A stretch of 64,000 nucleotides of DNA from assembly GCA_035624785.1 (NCBI GenBank), contig DASPQV010000025.1:186001-250000 (forward strand). The letters are read 5' to 3'. Shown here piece after piece: positions 41,275 through 50,901 of this stretch; within the stretch, counting starts at the first letter, position 1, and each line of letters starts with the position of its first letter. Both the position numbers and the translations under genes were made by a program. This DNA comes from JAJZNI01 sp035624785. GTDB taxonomy: Bacteria; Chloroflexota; Dormibacteria; Aeolococcales; Aeolococcaceae. Below the pieces are notes generated by a model, which saw nothing but the letters and a program-made list of their open reading frames with translations, did not search any database and was not told the DNA's origin.

Positions 41275-43701
41275 GTGGGTACTGAAGTGATCACGAGCAC
41301 TGCGGCCATCACCAGCGCCCGGGGTGCCGCGGCTTCGCGGGGCAGAGTCGGAGAACCCGCGCTTCGTACCGATGGGGTACCCAAGGCCATCGGCGCGTTC
41401 GTGTACGCCAGCGACCTGAGCGGAGAGGGCATGCTGCACGGGGCGACGCGGCGATCACCGCTCGCCCATGCCCGGATCCGGCGTGTCGACGTCTCGGCGG
41501 CGCTGGCGATGCCGGGGGTGGCCGCCGTGATGGTGGCCGCTGACCTCCCGGGCAAGAACAGATTCGGCCTGAACTTCGCTGACCAGCCCGTGCTGGCTGA
41601 GGACATCGTCCGCTACGCCGGTGAGCCCATCGCGATCGTGGCCGCGGAGTCGCCCCAGCTCGCCAGGGACGCGGTGGTGCGCATTCTGGTCGATCTCGAG
41701 CCTCTGGAAGGGGTCTTCGACATGCAGCGGGCGATGGCGCCGGACGCGCCCCGCCTTCACGAGTTCGGCAACGTGCTGCGCCATGTCCACCTGCTGCACG
41801 GTGACCCGGCTGGGGCGCCAGTCGACGTCTGGGTCGAGGGGTACTACGAGACCGCCATGCAGGACCACGCGGCGCTTGGACCCGAGGCCGGGTTGGCGGT
41901 GCCGGCTGAGGACGGCGGAGTGGACCTCCATGTGACGACGCAGTGGCTGCACGTTGATCGAGAGCAGATCACCCGCTGCCTCGGACTACCGGAGACCAAG
42001 GTGAGGATCCACCTCGCCGGCGTCGGGGGGGCGTTCGGTTCGCGCGAGGACATCCACATGCAGGTCCACGCCTGCGTGCTGGCGCTGCGGACCGGCCGCC
42101 CGGTCAAGTTCTCCTACGGGCGCGAGGAGTCCTTCCTCGGGCACGTGCATCGCCACCCCTCGCGCATATGGATCAGCCATGGGGCGACCGAAGACGGCCG
42201 CTTGGTGACGGTCAAGGCGCGGCTGCTCTTCGACGGCGGGGCATACGCGTCCTCCTCCCCGGCGGTGCTGGGCAACGCGGTCACATTCGCGGCTGGGCCC
42301 TACGAGGTACCCAACGTCCAAGTCGAGGGCACCGTCGTGTACACCAACAACCCCCCCTGCGGCGCCATGCGCGGCTTCGGAGCCCCCCAGGTGTGCTTCG
42401 CCCACGAAGCTCAGATGGACAAGCTGGCCCGGGCGCTCGCCATGGACCCGATCGGGCTGCGCCTCCGCAACGCCCTCTCCCGAGACTCAGTGCTGCCCAC
42501 CGGGCAGGTCCTGCGCGGCAGCGCCCCGGTACGAGAGGTCATCCAACAGCTGCTAGCCCTCCCGCTGCCCGAGCCGGAGTCGGCGAAGGGGCGCAGCCCG
42601 CTCCGCTACCCCGGAGGCACCGGCAATGTGACCAGGGGCGAAGGGATGAGGCGGGGAACCGGTATCGCCGTCGGGTACAAGAACATCGCCTTCAGCGAGG
42701 GTTTCGATGACGGGGCGACGGCCAGGGTGACGCTGTCGGTTACGCCGGCCGGTCTCGAAGCCGAGATCCACACAGCGGCAGTCGAGATGGGCCAGGGCCT
42801 CTACACGTTGCTGGCCCAGGTGGTACGAACAGAGCTGGAAGTTGACAGCGTGGTGATGCACCCCGCCGACACCCTGGTGGGCACCGCCGGGTCGACGTCC
42901 GCTTCCCGGCAATCGATGATGGCCGGGGGTGCCGTCCAGATGGCCTGCGCCTCGGTCCGAGCCGAGATCCTGAAAAGGGCAGCCAACAGGTACGGCAGGC
43001 GCGCCGGCGACACCGAGCTTGATCTTTCGGGCGGCTGGGTGAGGGCCGCGGCAACCCCGATCATCGAAGTCGCTCAGCTGCTCGACGAGCCCGTGTCGTG
43101 CGAGGCCGTGTATCACCACCGCCCCACTCAGCACTTCGACGAGAACGGGCAGGGCGATGTGCACGTGGCGTTCGCCTTTGCCGCCGAACGCGCCGTGGTG
43201 GAGGTCGACGAGGAGCTCGGGCTGGTACGCGTGGTGCAGGTGGCTGCCTCGATCGACGTCGGCAAGGTCCTGAACCCCATTGGTCTGACCGGCCAGATCG
43301 AAGGAGGCACCGCGCAAGGCCTCGGCCTCGCGGTCATGGAGCAGGTCCAGTTGAAAGACGGCGTCATTCTCAACCCGTCGTTCACCGACTACCTGATCCC
43401 GACGATTCTCGATGTCCCCCCGGTTGTGACCACGGTGGTCGAGGATCCCGAACCAGGCTCCCCATACGGGGTGAAGGGCATCGGCGAGTCGTCCACCGTG
43501 GTGTCGACCGCGGCGGTCGTCGCCGCCCTGCGCGATGCCACCGGCCGGGACCTCAACCGCGCGCCCGTGCTGCCGGACGACCTGATCGGGCTGCGCCCGC
43601 CAGCAGAAGGAGGGCTTCCGCCTCCGGTGCCTGTGGTCCCCGGCCAAGAGGCGGTCCCCTACTATTTCTCCGAGGGGTCGGGGCAGCAAAACCTCATGTG
43701 A
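41275..43701 (+). CDS. Xanthine dehydrogenase, molybdopterin-binding subunit
   Basis: An 808-residue large subunit of the xanthine oxidase family that hydroxylates hypoxanthine, xanthine or a related purine at the Mo centre. Order of motifs: 'VGEPALRTDGVPKAIGAFVY' (N-terminal a/b hammerhead), 'GVGGAFGSREDIHMQVHACV', 'NNPPCGAMRGFGAPQVCFAH' and 'MGQGLYTLLAQVVRTEL'. 'YGVKGIGESSTVVSTAAVVA' carries the catalytic Glu near the C-terminus. GTG 41275 was used, and a GTG 12 nt downstream is possible. The FAD and Fe-S subunits follow as separate genes. Purine use is inferred from the cluster, since CoxL-like enzymes share the fold. Confidence 0.88.
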   Translation: MGTEVITSTAAITSARGAAASRGRVGEPALRTDGVPKAIGAFVYASDLSGEGMLHGATRRSPLAHARIRRVDVSAALAMPGVAAVMVAADLPGKNRFGLNFADQPVLAEDIVRYAGEPIAIVAAESPQLARDAVVRILVDLEPLEGVFDMQRAMAPDAPRLHEFGNVLRHVHLLHGDPAGAPVDVWVEGYYETAMQDHAALGPEAGLAVPAEDGGVDLHVTTQWLHVDREQITRCLGLPETKVRIHLAGVGGAFGSREDIHMQVHACVLALRTGRPVKFSYGREESFLGHVHRHPSRIWISHGATEDGRLVTVKARLLFDGGAYASSSPAVLGNAVTFAAGPYEVPNVQVEGTVVYTNNPPCGAMRGFGAPQVCFAHEAQMDKLARALAMDPIGLRLRNALSRDSVLPTGQVLRGSAPVREVIQQLLALPLPEPESAKGRSPLRYPGGTGNVTRGEGMRRGTGIAVGYKNIAFSEGFDDGATARVTLSVTPAGLEAEIHTAAVEMGQGLYTLLAQVVRTELEVDSVVMHPADTLVGTAGSTSASRQSMMAGGAVQMACASVRAEILKRAANRYGRRAGDTELDLSGGWVRAAATPIIEVAQLLDEPVSCEAVYHHRPTQHFDENGQGDVHVAFAFAAERAVVEVDEELGLVRVVQVAASIDVGKVLNPIGLTGQIEGGTAQGLGLAVMEQVQLKDGVILNPSFTDYLIPTILDVPPVVTTVVEDPEPGSPYGVKGIGESSTVVSTAAVVAALRDATGRDLNRAPVLPDDLIGLRPPAEGGLPPPVPVVPGQEAVPYYFSEGSGQQNLM

Positions 43702-43832
43702 GCCAGATGGCTCGCCCAAGTGCGGGCGCTCGGCCCGATGGGAAGTCACCGAGCATCTGGGTTTCATTGCCCTCCGTTCACCATGCACGCGACAGGCGCA
43801 GGTCCCGCCGGGGAATGGAATAATGGCGGGCG

Positions 43833-44702
43833 ATGTTCCTCCAGCCGACCAGCTGGCCCGAGGCGCTCGAGGCCCGGGCCGCCCACCCTGAAGCCACCGC
43901 GGTGGCGGGGGGAACGGACGTCTTGGTCGAGCTCAACTTCGACCACCTCCGGCCGAGCGCCCTCTTGGATCTGTCCCGGGTGGGCGAGCTGCGCGCGTGT
44001 GGTCGCGACGATGGCCATCTCCGGATCGGAGCCGGCGTGACCTACAGCGACGTCATCACCAACCTGGCCGGCGATTTCCCTGCTCTGGTCATGGCCGCTC
44101 GGACGGTTGGCTCACCGCCGATCCGCAACCGGGGGACCATCGGCGGCAACCTAGGGTCGGCTTCGCCGGCGGGGGACTGCCACCCTCCCCTGCTGGCGGC
44201 AGGCGCCCAAGTGGAGCTGGCCTCGGCGCAACGGAGCCGGACCGTGCCGATAGGCGAATTCTTCCTGGGCCCGAAACGCAACGTGCTGGCTGAGGACGAG
44301 CTCATCGCGGCGGTCTGGATACCGGCCGCCACCGGACCGCAGGTGTTCTCGAAGGTCGGCGTCCGCAATGCGATGGTGATCGCAGCTTGCTCGTTCGCCC
44401 TGGTGCTCCGCCCGGACGAGCGTCGGGTCTACACTGGCATAGGGTCGGCCGGGCCGGTCCCTCTGCCGGCGCGGGAGGCTCAGCAGTTCCTCGAAGGCCA
44501 CCTGCAGGAGGTCTCGGCCTGGGAGTCGAGGGCCCCGCTCGCTGAGAGCGTGCTCAGCCGGTTCGGTGAGCTGGTGGCGCAGGCCGCTCGCCCGATCGAC
44601 GACGTGCGTGCCAGCGCGGCTTACCGGAGGCGTGCGCTCGCGGTGCTGGGCAGGCGGGCACTCTCGTGGTGCTGGCACGAGTACCAGCAAGGTGGAGCAT
44701 GA
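43833..44702 (+). CDS. Xanthine dehydrogenase, FAD-binding subunit
   Basis: A 289-residue subunit with the FAD-binding motifs 'ATAVAGGTDVLVELNFD' and 'TVGSPPIRNRGTIGGNLGSA' then 'SPAGDCHPPLLA', typical of CoxM/XdhB proteins. 'ELIAAVWIPA' and the C-terminal 'ASAAYRRRALAVLGRRAL' complete the family pattern. It passes electrons from the Fe-S clusters to NAD or another acceptor. It starts 131 bp after the Mo subunit gene and overlaps the Fe-S subunit gene by 4 nt. Confidence 0.9.
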   Translation: MFLQPTSWPEALEARAAHPEATAVAGGTDVLVELNFDHLRPSALLDLSRVGELRACGRDDGHLRIGAGVTYSDVITNLAGDFPALVMAARTVGSPPIRNRGTIGGNLGSASPAGDCHPPLLAAGAQVELASAQRSRTVPIGEFFLGPKRNVLAEDELIAAVWIPAATGPQVFSKVGVRNAMVIAACSFALVLRPDERRVYTGIGSAGPVPLPAREAQQFLEGHLQEVSAWESRAPLAESVLSRFGELVAQAARPIDDVRASAAYRRRALAVLGRRALSWCWHEYQQGGA

Positions 44703-45157
44703 AGATCACGTGTTGGGTCAACGGCACGCAGCGTGTCGCCGAGGACGTGGCGCTCACCGAGAGCCTGCTCCACCTGCTCCGCCACCACCTGGGCCTCAGG
44801 GGCACGAAGAACGCGTGTGAACAGGGTGAATGCGGCTCCTGCGCGGTCTACCTGGACGGAGCCCTGGTCTGCTCGTGCCTGGTGCTTGCCGGCCAGGCCG
44901 AAGGCCGCGCGGTGACCACGGTGGAAGGCCTGGGCGACAGCGGCCATCCCGACCGCGTCCAGCAAGCTTTCGTCGAGGCCGGGGCAGTCCAATGCGGGTT
45001 CTGCACCCCTGGGCTCGTCATGGCCTCCCACGACCTGCTGCAGCGCGTGCCGGTCCCCGATGATGACCAGATTCGCGAAGCGCTGGCCGGCAACCTATGC
45101 CGCTGCACCGGCTACCAGAAGATAATCGAGGCCGTCCATCTGGCAGCCCGCCGCTGA
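44699..45157 (+). CDS. Xanthine dehydrogenase, 2Fe-2S subunit
   Basis: A 152-residue small subunit with two [2Fe-2S] centres. The plant-ferredoxin-like Cys motif is 'NACEQGECGSCAVYLDGALV' followed by C, and the second set is 'VQCGFCTPGLVMASHDLL' and 'LAGNLCRCTGYQKIIEAV'. Length and order are the norm for XdhC/CoxS-type subunits. The ATG overlaps the FAD-subunit stop by 4 nt. It carries electrons from molybdopterin to FAD. The next gene begins 106 bp later. Confidence 0.93.
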   Translation: MKITCWVNGTQRVAEDVALTESLLHLLRHHLGLRGTKNACEQGECGSCAVYLDGALVCSCLVLAGQAEGRAVTTVEGLGDSGHPDRVQQAFVEAGAVQCGFCTPGLVMASHDLLQRVPVPDDDQIREALAGNLCRCTGYQKIIEAVHLAARR

Positions 45158-45263
45158 GGGCAGTCGCTCCCGGTTCGCCGCGGCGATCCGACCCAGGGTC
45201 TGCCCGGCGGTGGCCAGCCACAAACGACCACAACCCATCCGAGTAATTGAGGAGCGGGATGAC

Positions 45264-46756
<1,493 letters not shown>

Positions 46757-46760
<4 letters not shown>

Positions 46761-48106
46761 CCGAGCCGGCGATCAAGCTCGCCTGCTCTGGCTGCGGCGC
46801 CTCGCCCGACCCCGGTGAACCCTACCCTTTCCGCTGCCCCCGCAGTGGCCAGGGTGACGTCGACCACGTCCTCACCAAGCGCGTCGACCCGGCGCGGGTC
46901 AGCTTCCCGGATGGAGCAGCGGGGCACGGCCAGCCGTTCGCCCGGTACCGGGGGCTGCTGCACAGCTACCACCGGGCGATCTTGGGCGGGCTCACCGACG
47001 CCGAGTTTGTTGGCCTCGTCGAGCGTCTGGACGCTGCGGTGGCTCGGGTGGACGGCCGGGGCTTCGCCGCCACTCCCTTTCAGCGCAGCGCGTACCTCTC
47101 GAAGGCGCTCGGCTTCACGGAGGGTGGAGGCGTGTGGGTCAAGGACGAGACCCGCAACGTCTCTGGCTCGCACAAGGGTCGTCACCTGATGGGGGTGCTC
47201 CTGCACCTCGAGGTGGCGGAGCGCCTCGGCCTCGTCGACCGCGGCGGGCGCCCCCACCTGGCCATCGCCAGCTGCGGTAACGCCGCCCTCGCGGCCGCCG
47301 TGGTGGCCGCCGCCGGCGGCTGGCGGCTCCGGGTGTTCGTCCCGGTCGACGCCGACGCAGGCGTCGTGGCCCGCCTGGCCCAGCTCAACGCAGACGTTGT
47401 CACCTGCGCCCGCCAGCCGGGGGTTGCCGGCGACCCGACCTACGCACGGTTGGGTGAGGAGATCGCCGCCGGGGCGCTGGCGTTCACCTGCCAGGGCAAC
47501 GAGAACGGGCTTGCCATCGAGGGTGGGGAGACGCTGGTCTACGAGATCGTGTTCGACCTGGCCGCGACCGACGGCGCCATTGACCACCTGGTCGTCCAGG
47601 TTGGTGGCGGGGCGCTGGCAAGCAGCTGCGTCCAGGCCTTCTCCACCGCCGCCGCGCTGGGCGCCGTGGACAGCGCCCCTCGGGCCCACACGGTGCAGAC
47701 GGAAGGAGCGCACCCGCTCGAGCGGGCATACGCTCGCGTCGCCTCAGGGCTGCCTTCTCACCCGAGCCAGGAAGAGGTCGACAGCGCCCTCCGCCACGCG
47801 GCGACGCACAGGTCAGCCTACATGTGGCCCTGGGAAAGCGAGCCCAGGAGCATCGCCGCCGGGATCCTGGACGACGAGACCTACGACTGGCTCGCGGTCG
47901 TGGGCGGGATGCTCAGGTCCGGCGGGAGCCCGGTGGTCGTCTCCGAGGAACGGCTTGCACACGCACACGACCTTGGCCAGAAAGCCGGCTTCCGGGTCGA
48001 CCCGACGGGCAGCTCGGGGTTGGCGGGGCTGCTCGACCTGTGCCGGGCGGGCGTGATCGAGCCCGACGAGCGGGTGGCCGTGCTGTTCACCGGGGTCGAG
48101 CGGTGA
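46757..48106 (+). CDS. Threonine synthase-like PLP enzyme
   Basis: A 449-residue fold-type II enzyme. The N-terminus has a short Cys-containing strap 'LACSGCGASPDPGEPYPFRC' as in threonine synthase-like proteins. The PLP lysine is K140 in 'RNVSGSHKGRHLMG', the phosphate loop 'LAIASCGNAALAAAVVAAAG' follows, and 'VVQVGGGALASSCVQAFS' is the second loop. 'VDPTGSSGLAGLLDL' is near the C-terminus. The GTG start overlaps the stop of the previous PLP gene by 4 nt, and its own end overlaps ssnA by 4 nt. A beta-elimination or amine-lyase step on a purine breakdown product is the best guess. Confidence 0.75.
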
Positions 48107-49482
48107 CCGAGCAGGGGACCGCCGGCCGGAGCACTCCCGCCACCGCCCTGTGCGGCGCGACCGTGCTCGTGAGCCTCGACCCGCCTGAGGTCACCAGCTG
48201 TGACGTGGTGCTGGCCGGGGGGCGCGTCGTGGGGCTGGGCCGGGCGCCGGACGGCGCGGCGCGGCGCGACTGTTCGGGCACGCTCGTCGCGCCCGGTAAC
48301 GTCTGCGCCCACCACCACCTCTATTCCGCCCTGGCCAGTGGCATGCCCTACAGGCTCGCCCCGCCCCGGAACTTCATTGAGATCCTCCAACGGGTGTGGT
48401 GGCGGCTGGACCGGGCCCTCGACGAGGAGTCGGTGCGGGCGTCGGCCCTGCGCGGGGGCCTCGACGCGCTCCTCTCAGGGACGACGACCGTGGTCGACCA
48501 TCACGCCTCGCCCAACTTCATCGACGGCTCGCTCGACGTCATCGCCGACGCGCTGGCGCAGCTCGGCCTGCGCTCGGTCCTCTGCTACGAGGTGACCGAC
48601 CGCGATGGGCCTGAGCGCGCCCGGGCCGGGGTGGCCGAGAACCGCCGCTTCCTCGCCCACCGGCCCGAGTTGGCCCGGGGGATGGTGGGGGCGCACGCCT
48701 CGTTCACACTGTCCGACGAAACGCTGGCCGCCTGCGCCGAGGCCGCCGCTGCGGCCGCCACCGGGGTGCACATCCACGTGGCCGAGGACGCGGCCGACCA
48801 GCGCGACTCGGCCGAACGCTGCGGGCGGCGAGTGCTGGAGCGCCTGTGCGGGGCCGGCATCGTGGACGAGCGAGCGCTCCTCGCCCACTGCGTGCACGTC
48901 AACCGCGGCGAGGCGCAGATCGTGACCACGAGCGGGGCGACCGTCGTCTGCAACCCGCGGAGCAACATGAACAACGGTGTCGGGCACTCGCCCTTCAACC
49001 AGACCACCCCCCCACCGGAGGGGCCGAAGGTGGCGCTCGGCACCGACGGCATCGGCGGGGACATGGTGACGGAGTCCCAGCTGGGCTTCTTCCGGGCCAG
49101 GGAGGCAGACGTTCTCATCCCTCCTTCGTGGCCGCTCGCTCGTCTCGCCGAAGGGTCACGCTTCGTCGGCCGGGCCTACGGGGAGCCGCTCCTGGGCACC
49201 CTGAGGCCCGGCGCACCGGCGGACATCGTCGTCTACGACTACCCGTCGCCGACCCCCCTTCACGCTGGCAACCTATCGGGCCACTGGCTGTTCGGCTTGT
49301 CGCCCCGGCACGTGCGCGATGTCTACGTGGACGGCGAGCTCGTCGTCGCCGGGCGCACACCAACGCGCGTCGACTGGGGCAGGGTCGCTGCCGACAGCGC
49401 TGCCACCGCCCGAAGGCTCTGGCAGCGGACTGAGGAACTTCAGCCCCACCCGTACCAGCCCAAAGGCAGTGCCCAAGCATGA
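48103..49482 (+). CDS. ssnA: SsnA-like amidohydrolase
   Basis: A 459-residue aminohydrolase matching the SsnA group of the yge/ygf cluster. Key parts are 'LVAPGNVCAHHHLYSALASG', 'GTTTVVDHHASPNFIDGSLD', 'GVHIHVAEDAADQRDSAER' (HxH with H-V-A-E), 'ALLAHCVHVN', 'VVCNPRSNMNNGVGHSPF' and 'KVALGTDGIGGDMVTESQLG' with the catalytic Asp. In the purine pathway SsnA is placed at a ring-opening hydrolysis step. The GTG start overlaps the preceding gene by 4 nt. A deaminase role on guanine-like substrates remains possible. Confidence 0.85.
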   Translation: MTEQGTAGRSTPATALCGATVLVSLDPPEVTSCDVVLAGGRVVGLGRAPDGAARRDCSGTLVAPGNVCAHHHLYSALASGMPYRLAPPRNFIEILQRVWWRLDRALDEESVRASALRGGLDALLSGTTTVVDHHASPNFIDGSLDVIADALAQLGLRSVLCYEVTDRDGPERARAGVAENRRFLAHRPELARGMVGAHASFTLSDETLAACAEAAAAAATGVHIHVAEDAADQRDSAERCGRRVLERLCGAGIVDERALLAHCVHVNRGEAQIVTTSGATVVCNPRSNMNNGVGHSPFNQTTPPPEGPKVALGTDGIGGDMVTESQLGFFRAREADVLIPPSWPLARLAEGSRFVGRAYGEPLLGTLRPGAPADIVVYDYPSPTPLHAGNLSGHWLFGLSPRHVRDVYVDGELVVAGRTPTRVDWGRVAADSAATARRLWQRTEELQPHPYQPKGSAQA

Positions 49483-49521
49483 GATGGCCCGGGCAGACCT
49501 CGATGATCGCGCTGGCGGGAC

Positions 49522-50901
49522 GTGGAGTCCGGCAGCCGAAGCGGTTGCGCGAGCGATGCTGACTTGCTGATCCGCGGCGGCACAGTCATCGACGAACGCG
49601 GCGTGCGCCGCGCCGACGTCCGGACCAGCGGTGAGGAGATCGCCGAGGTGGGGAGGGCTCTGGTGCCGGCCGCTGGTGAGGAGGTGACGGACGCCAGCGG
49701 TGCTTATGTGATCCCCGGAGCGATCGACGTGCACACCCACCTCGACCTGCCCGTCGGCGAGGTCCGGTCCGCCGATGACTTCCTCTCCGGGACGGTGGCT
49801 GCCGCGTGCGGCGGCACGACCTGCGTCATCGACTTCGCCGGGGCCGGCCGTGAGCCGTGGAGGGTGGCCCTTGAGACATGGCACGCCAAGGCTGCTGGGC
49901 TGGCGACGGTCGACTACGGCCTCCATCTGACGGTGACCGAGCTCCCCGAGGGATCGGAGGACGCGCGCGCACGATTCGAGCAGTTCGCCGCCGCCGGCGT
50001 GACCAGCGTGAAGCTCTACATGGCCTATCCCGACCGTCTCATGGTCGACGACGAGACGATCGGTCGGGCGCTCGCATCATCGCCGCCGACCGGGGTCCGG
50101 GTCTGCGTCCATGCCGAGGACCAGGCCGTCATCGACCGCTGCGGCAGCCGGCCACCAGAGGCGGAGGTCTCGGCCATCCGCCGAGCTGCGGCGCTCGCCC
50201 GCGCCGCGGGCGCGGAGCTCTACATCGTGCACCTCTCCAGCGCCGCCGGCCTGGAGGCGATCCGCGCGGCGCGGGCTGAAGGGACCCGGTTGCTCTGCGA
50301 GACGTGCCCGCAGTACCTGCTCCTCGACGGGTCCGCCCTCTCCGGACCGGCCGGCCGGGACTACGTGTGTTCGCCCCCGCTCCGCACCGCTGCCGACCGT
50401 GCGGCCCTCTGGACGGCGCTCGGCTCGGGTGAGGTTGAGATCGTCTCCACCGACCACTGCCCGTTCACCCGGGCGGACCGCCGCCGCGATCCCGGCCACG
50501 TTCCCGGCGGTCTGCCGGGGGTCGAGACCCGCCTCGCCCTCGCCTACCAGGGGGTTCGCGACGGGCGGCTGACACTGGAACGCTGGGTCGACGCCGTGAC
50601 CGGCGCGCCGGCCCGGCACTTCGGCCTGCGACATCGCAAGGGTGCCTTGCGTCCAGGGCTGGACGCCGATCTGGTGATCTTCGACCCGGCAGCACGACGC
50701 CGGCTCGACGCCGCCAACCTCCACTCGCGCTCCGACCACAGCCCGTACCAGGGCCTCGAGGTCACCGGCTGGCCGGCGCTCACGCTGAGTCGCGGGCGCG
50801 TGGTCGCCCGTGACGGGGAGCCTGCAGATGTCGAGCCTGGCTGGGGCCGCTACGTAGCTCGGCACCTGTCAGCGGCGCAGCCCCGGCATAGCGCGCATTG
50901 A
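49522..50901 (+). CDS. hyuA: Dihydropyrimidinase/hydantoinase-like amidohydrolase
   Basis: A 459-residue cyclic amidohydrolase. The first metal pair is in 'VIPGAIDVHTHLDLPVG', the carboxylated lysine in 'AAGVTSVKLYMAYPDRLMVD', further ligands in 'VRVCVHAEDQAVIDRC' and 'AELYIVHLSSAAGLEAI', and the Asp in 'EVEIVSTDHCPFT'. The C-terminal 'KGALRPGLDADLVIFDP' is the usual end region. It should open a cyclic ureide or hydantoin in purine breakdown. GTG 49522 was chosen because the family starts with 'DLLIRGGTV' about 14 residues later and no better start exists. The 3' end overlaps the converging ygfK-like gene by 122 bp. Confidence 0.88.
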   Translation: MESGSRSGCASDADLLIRGGTVIDERGVRRADVRTSGEEIAEVGRALVPAAGEEVTDASGAYVIPGAIDVHTHLDLPVGEVRSADDFLSGTVAAACGGTTCVIDFAGAGREPWRVALETWHAKAAGLATVDYGLHLTVTELPEGSEDARARFEQFAAAGVTSVKLYMAYPDRLMVDDETIGRALASSPPTGVRVCVHAEDQAVIDRCGSRPPEAEVSAIRRAAALARAAGAELYIVHLSSAAGLEAIRAARAEGTRLLCETCPQYLLLDGSALSGPAGRDYVCSPPLRTAADRAALWTALGSGEVEIVSTDHCPFTRADRRRDPGHVPGGLPGVETRLALAYQGVRDGRLTLERWVDAVTGAPARHFGLRHRKGALRPGLDADLVIFDPAARRRLDAANLHSRSDHSPYQGLEVTGWPALTLSRGRVVARDGEPADVEPGWGRYVARHLSAAQPRHSAH

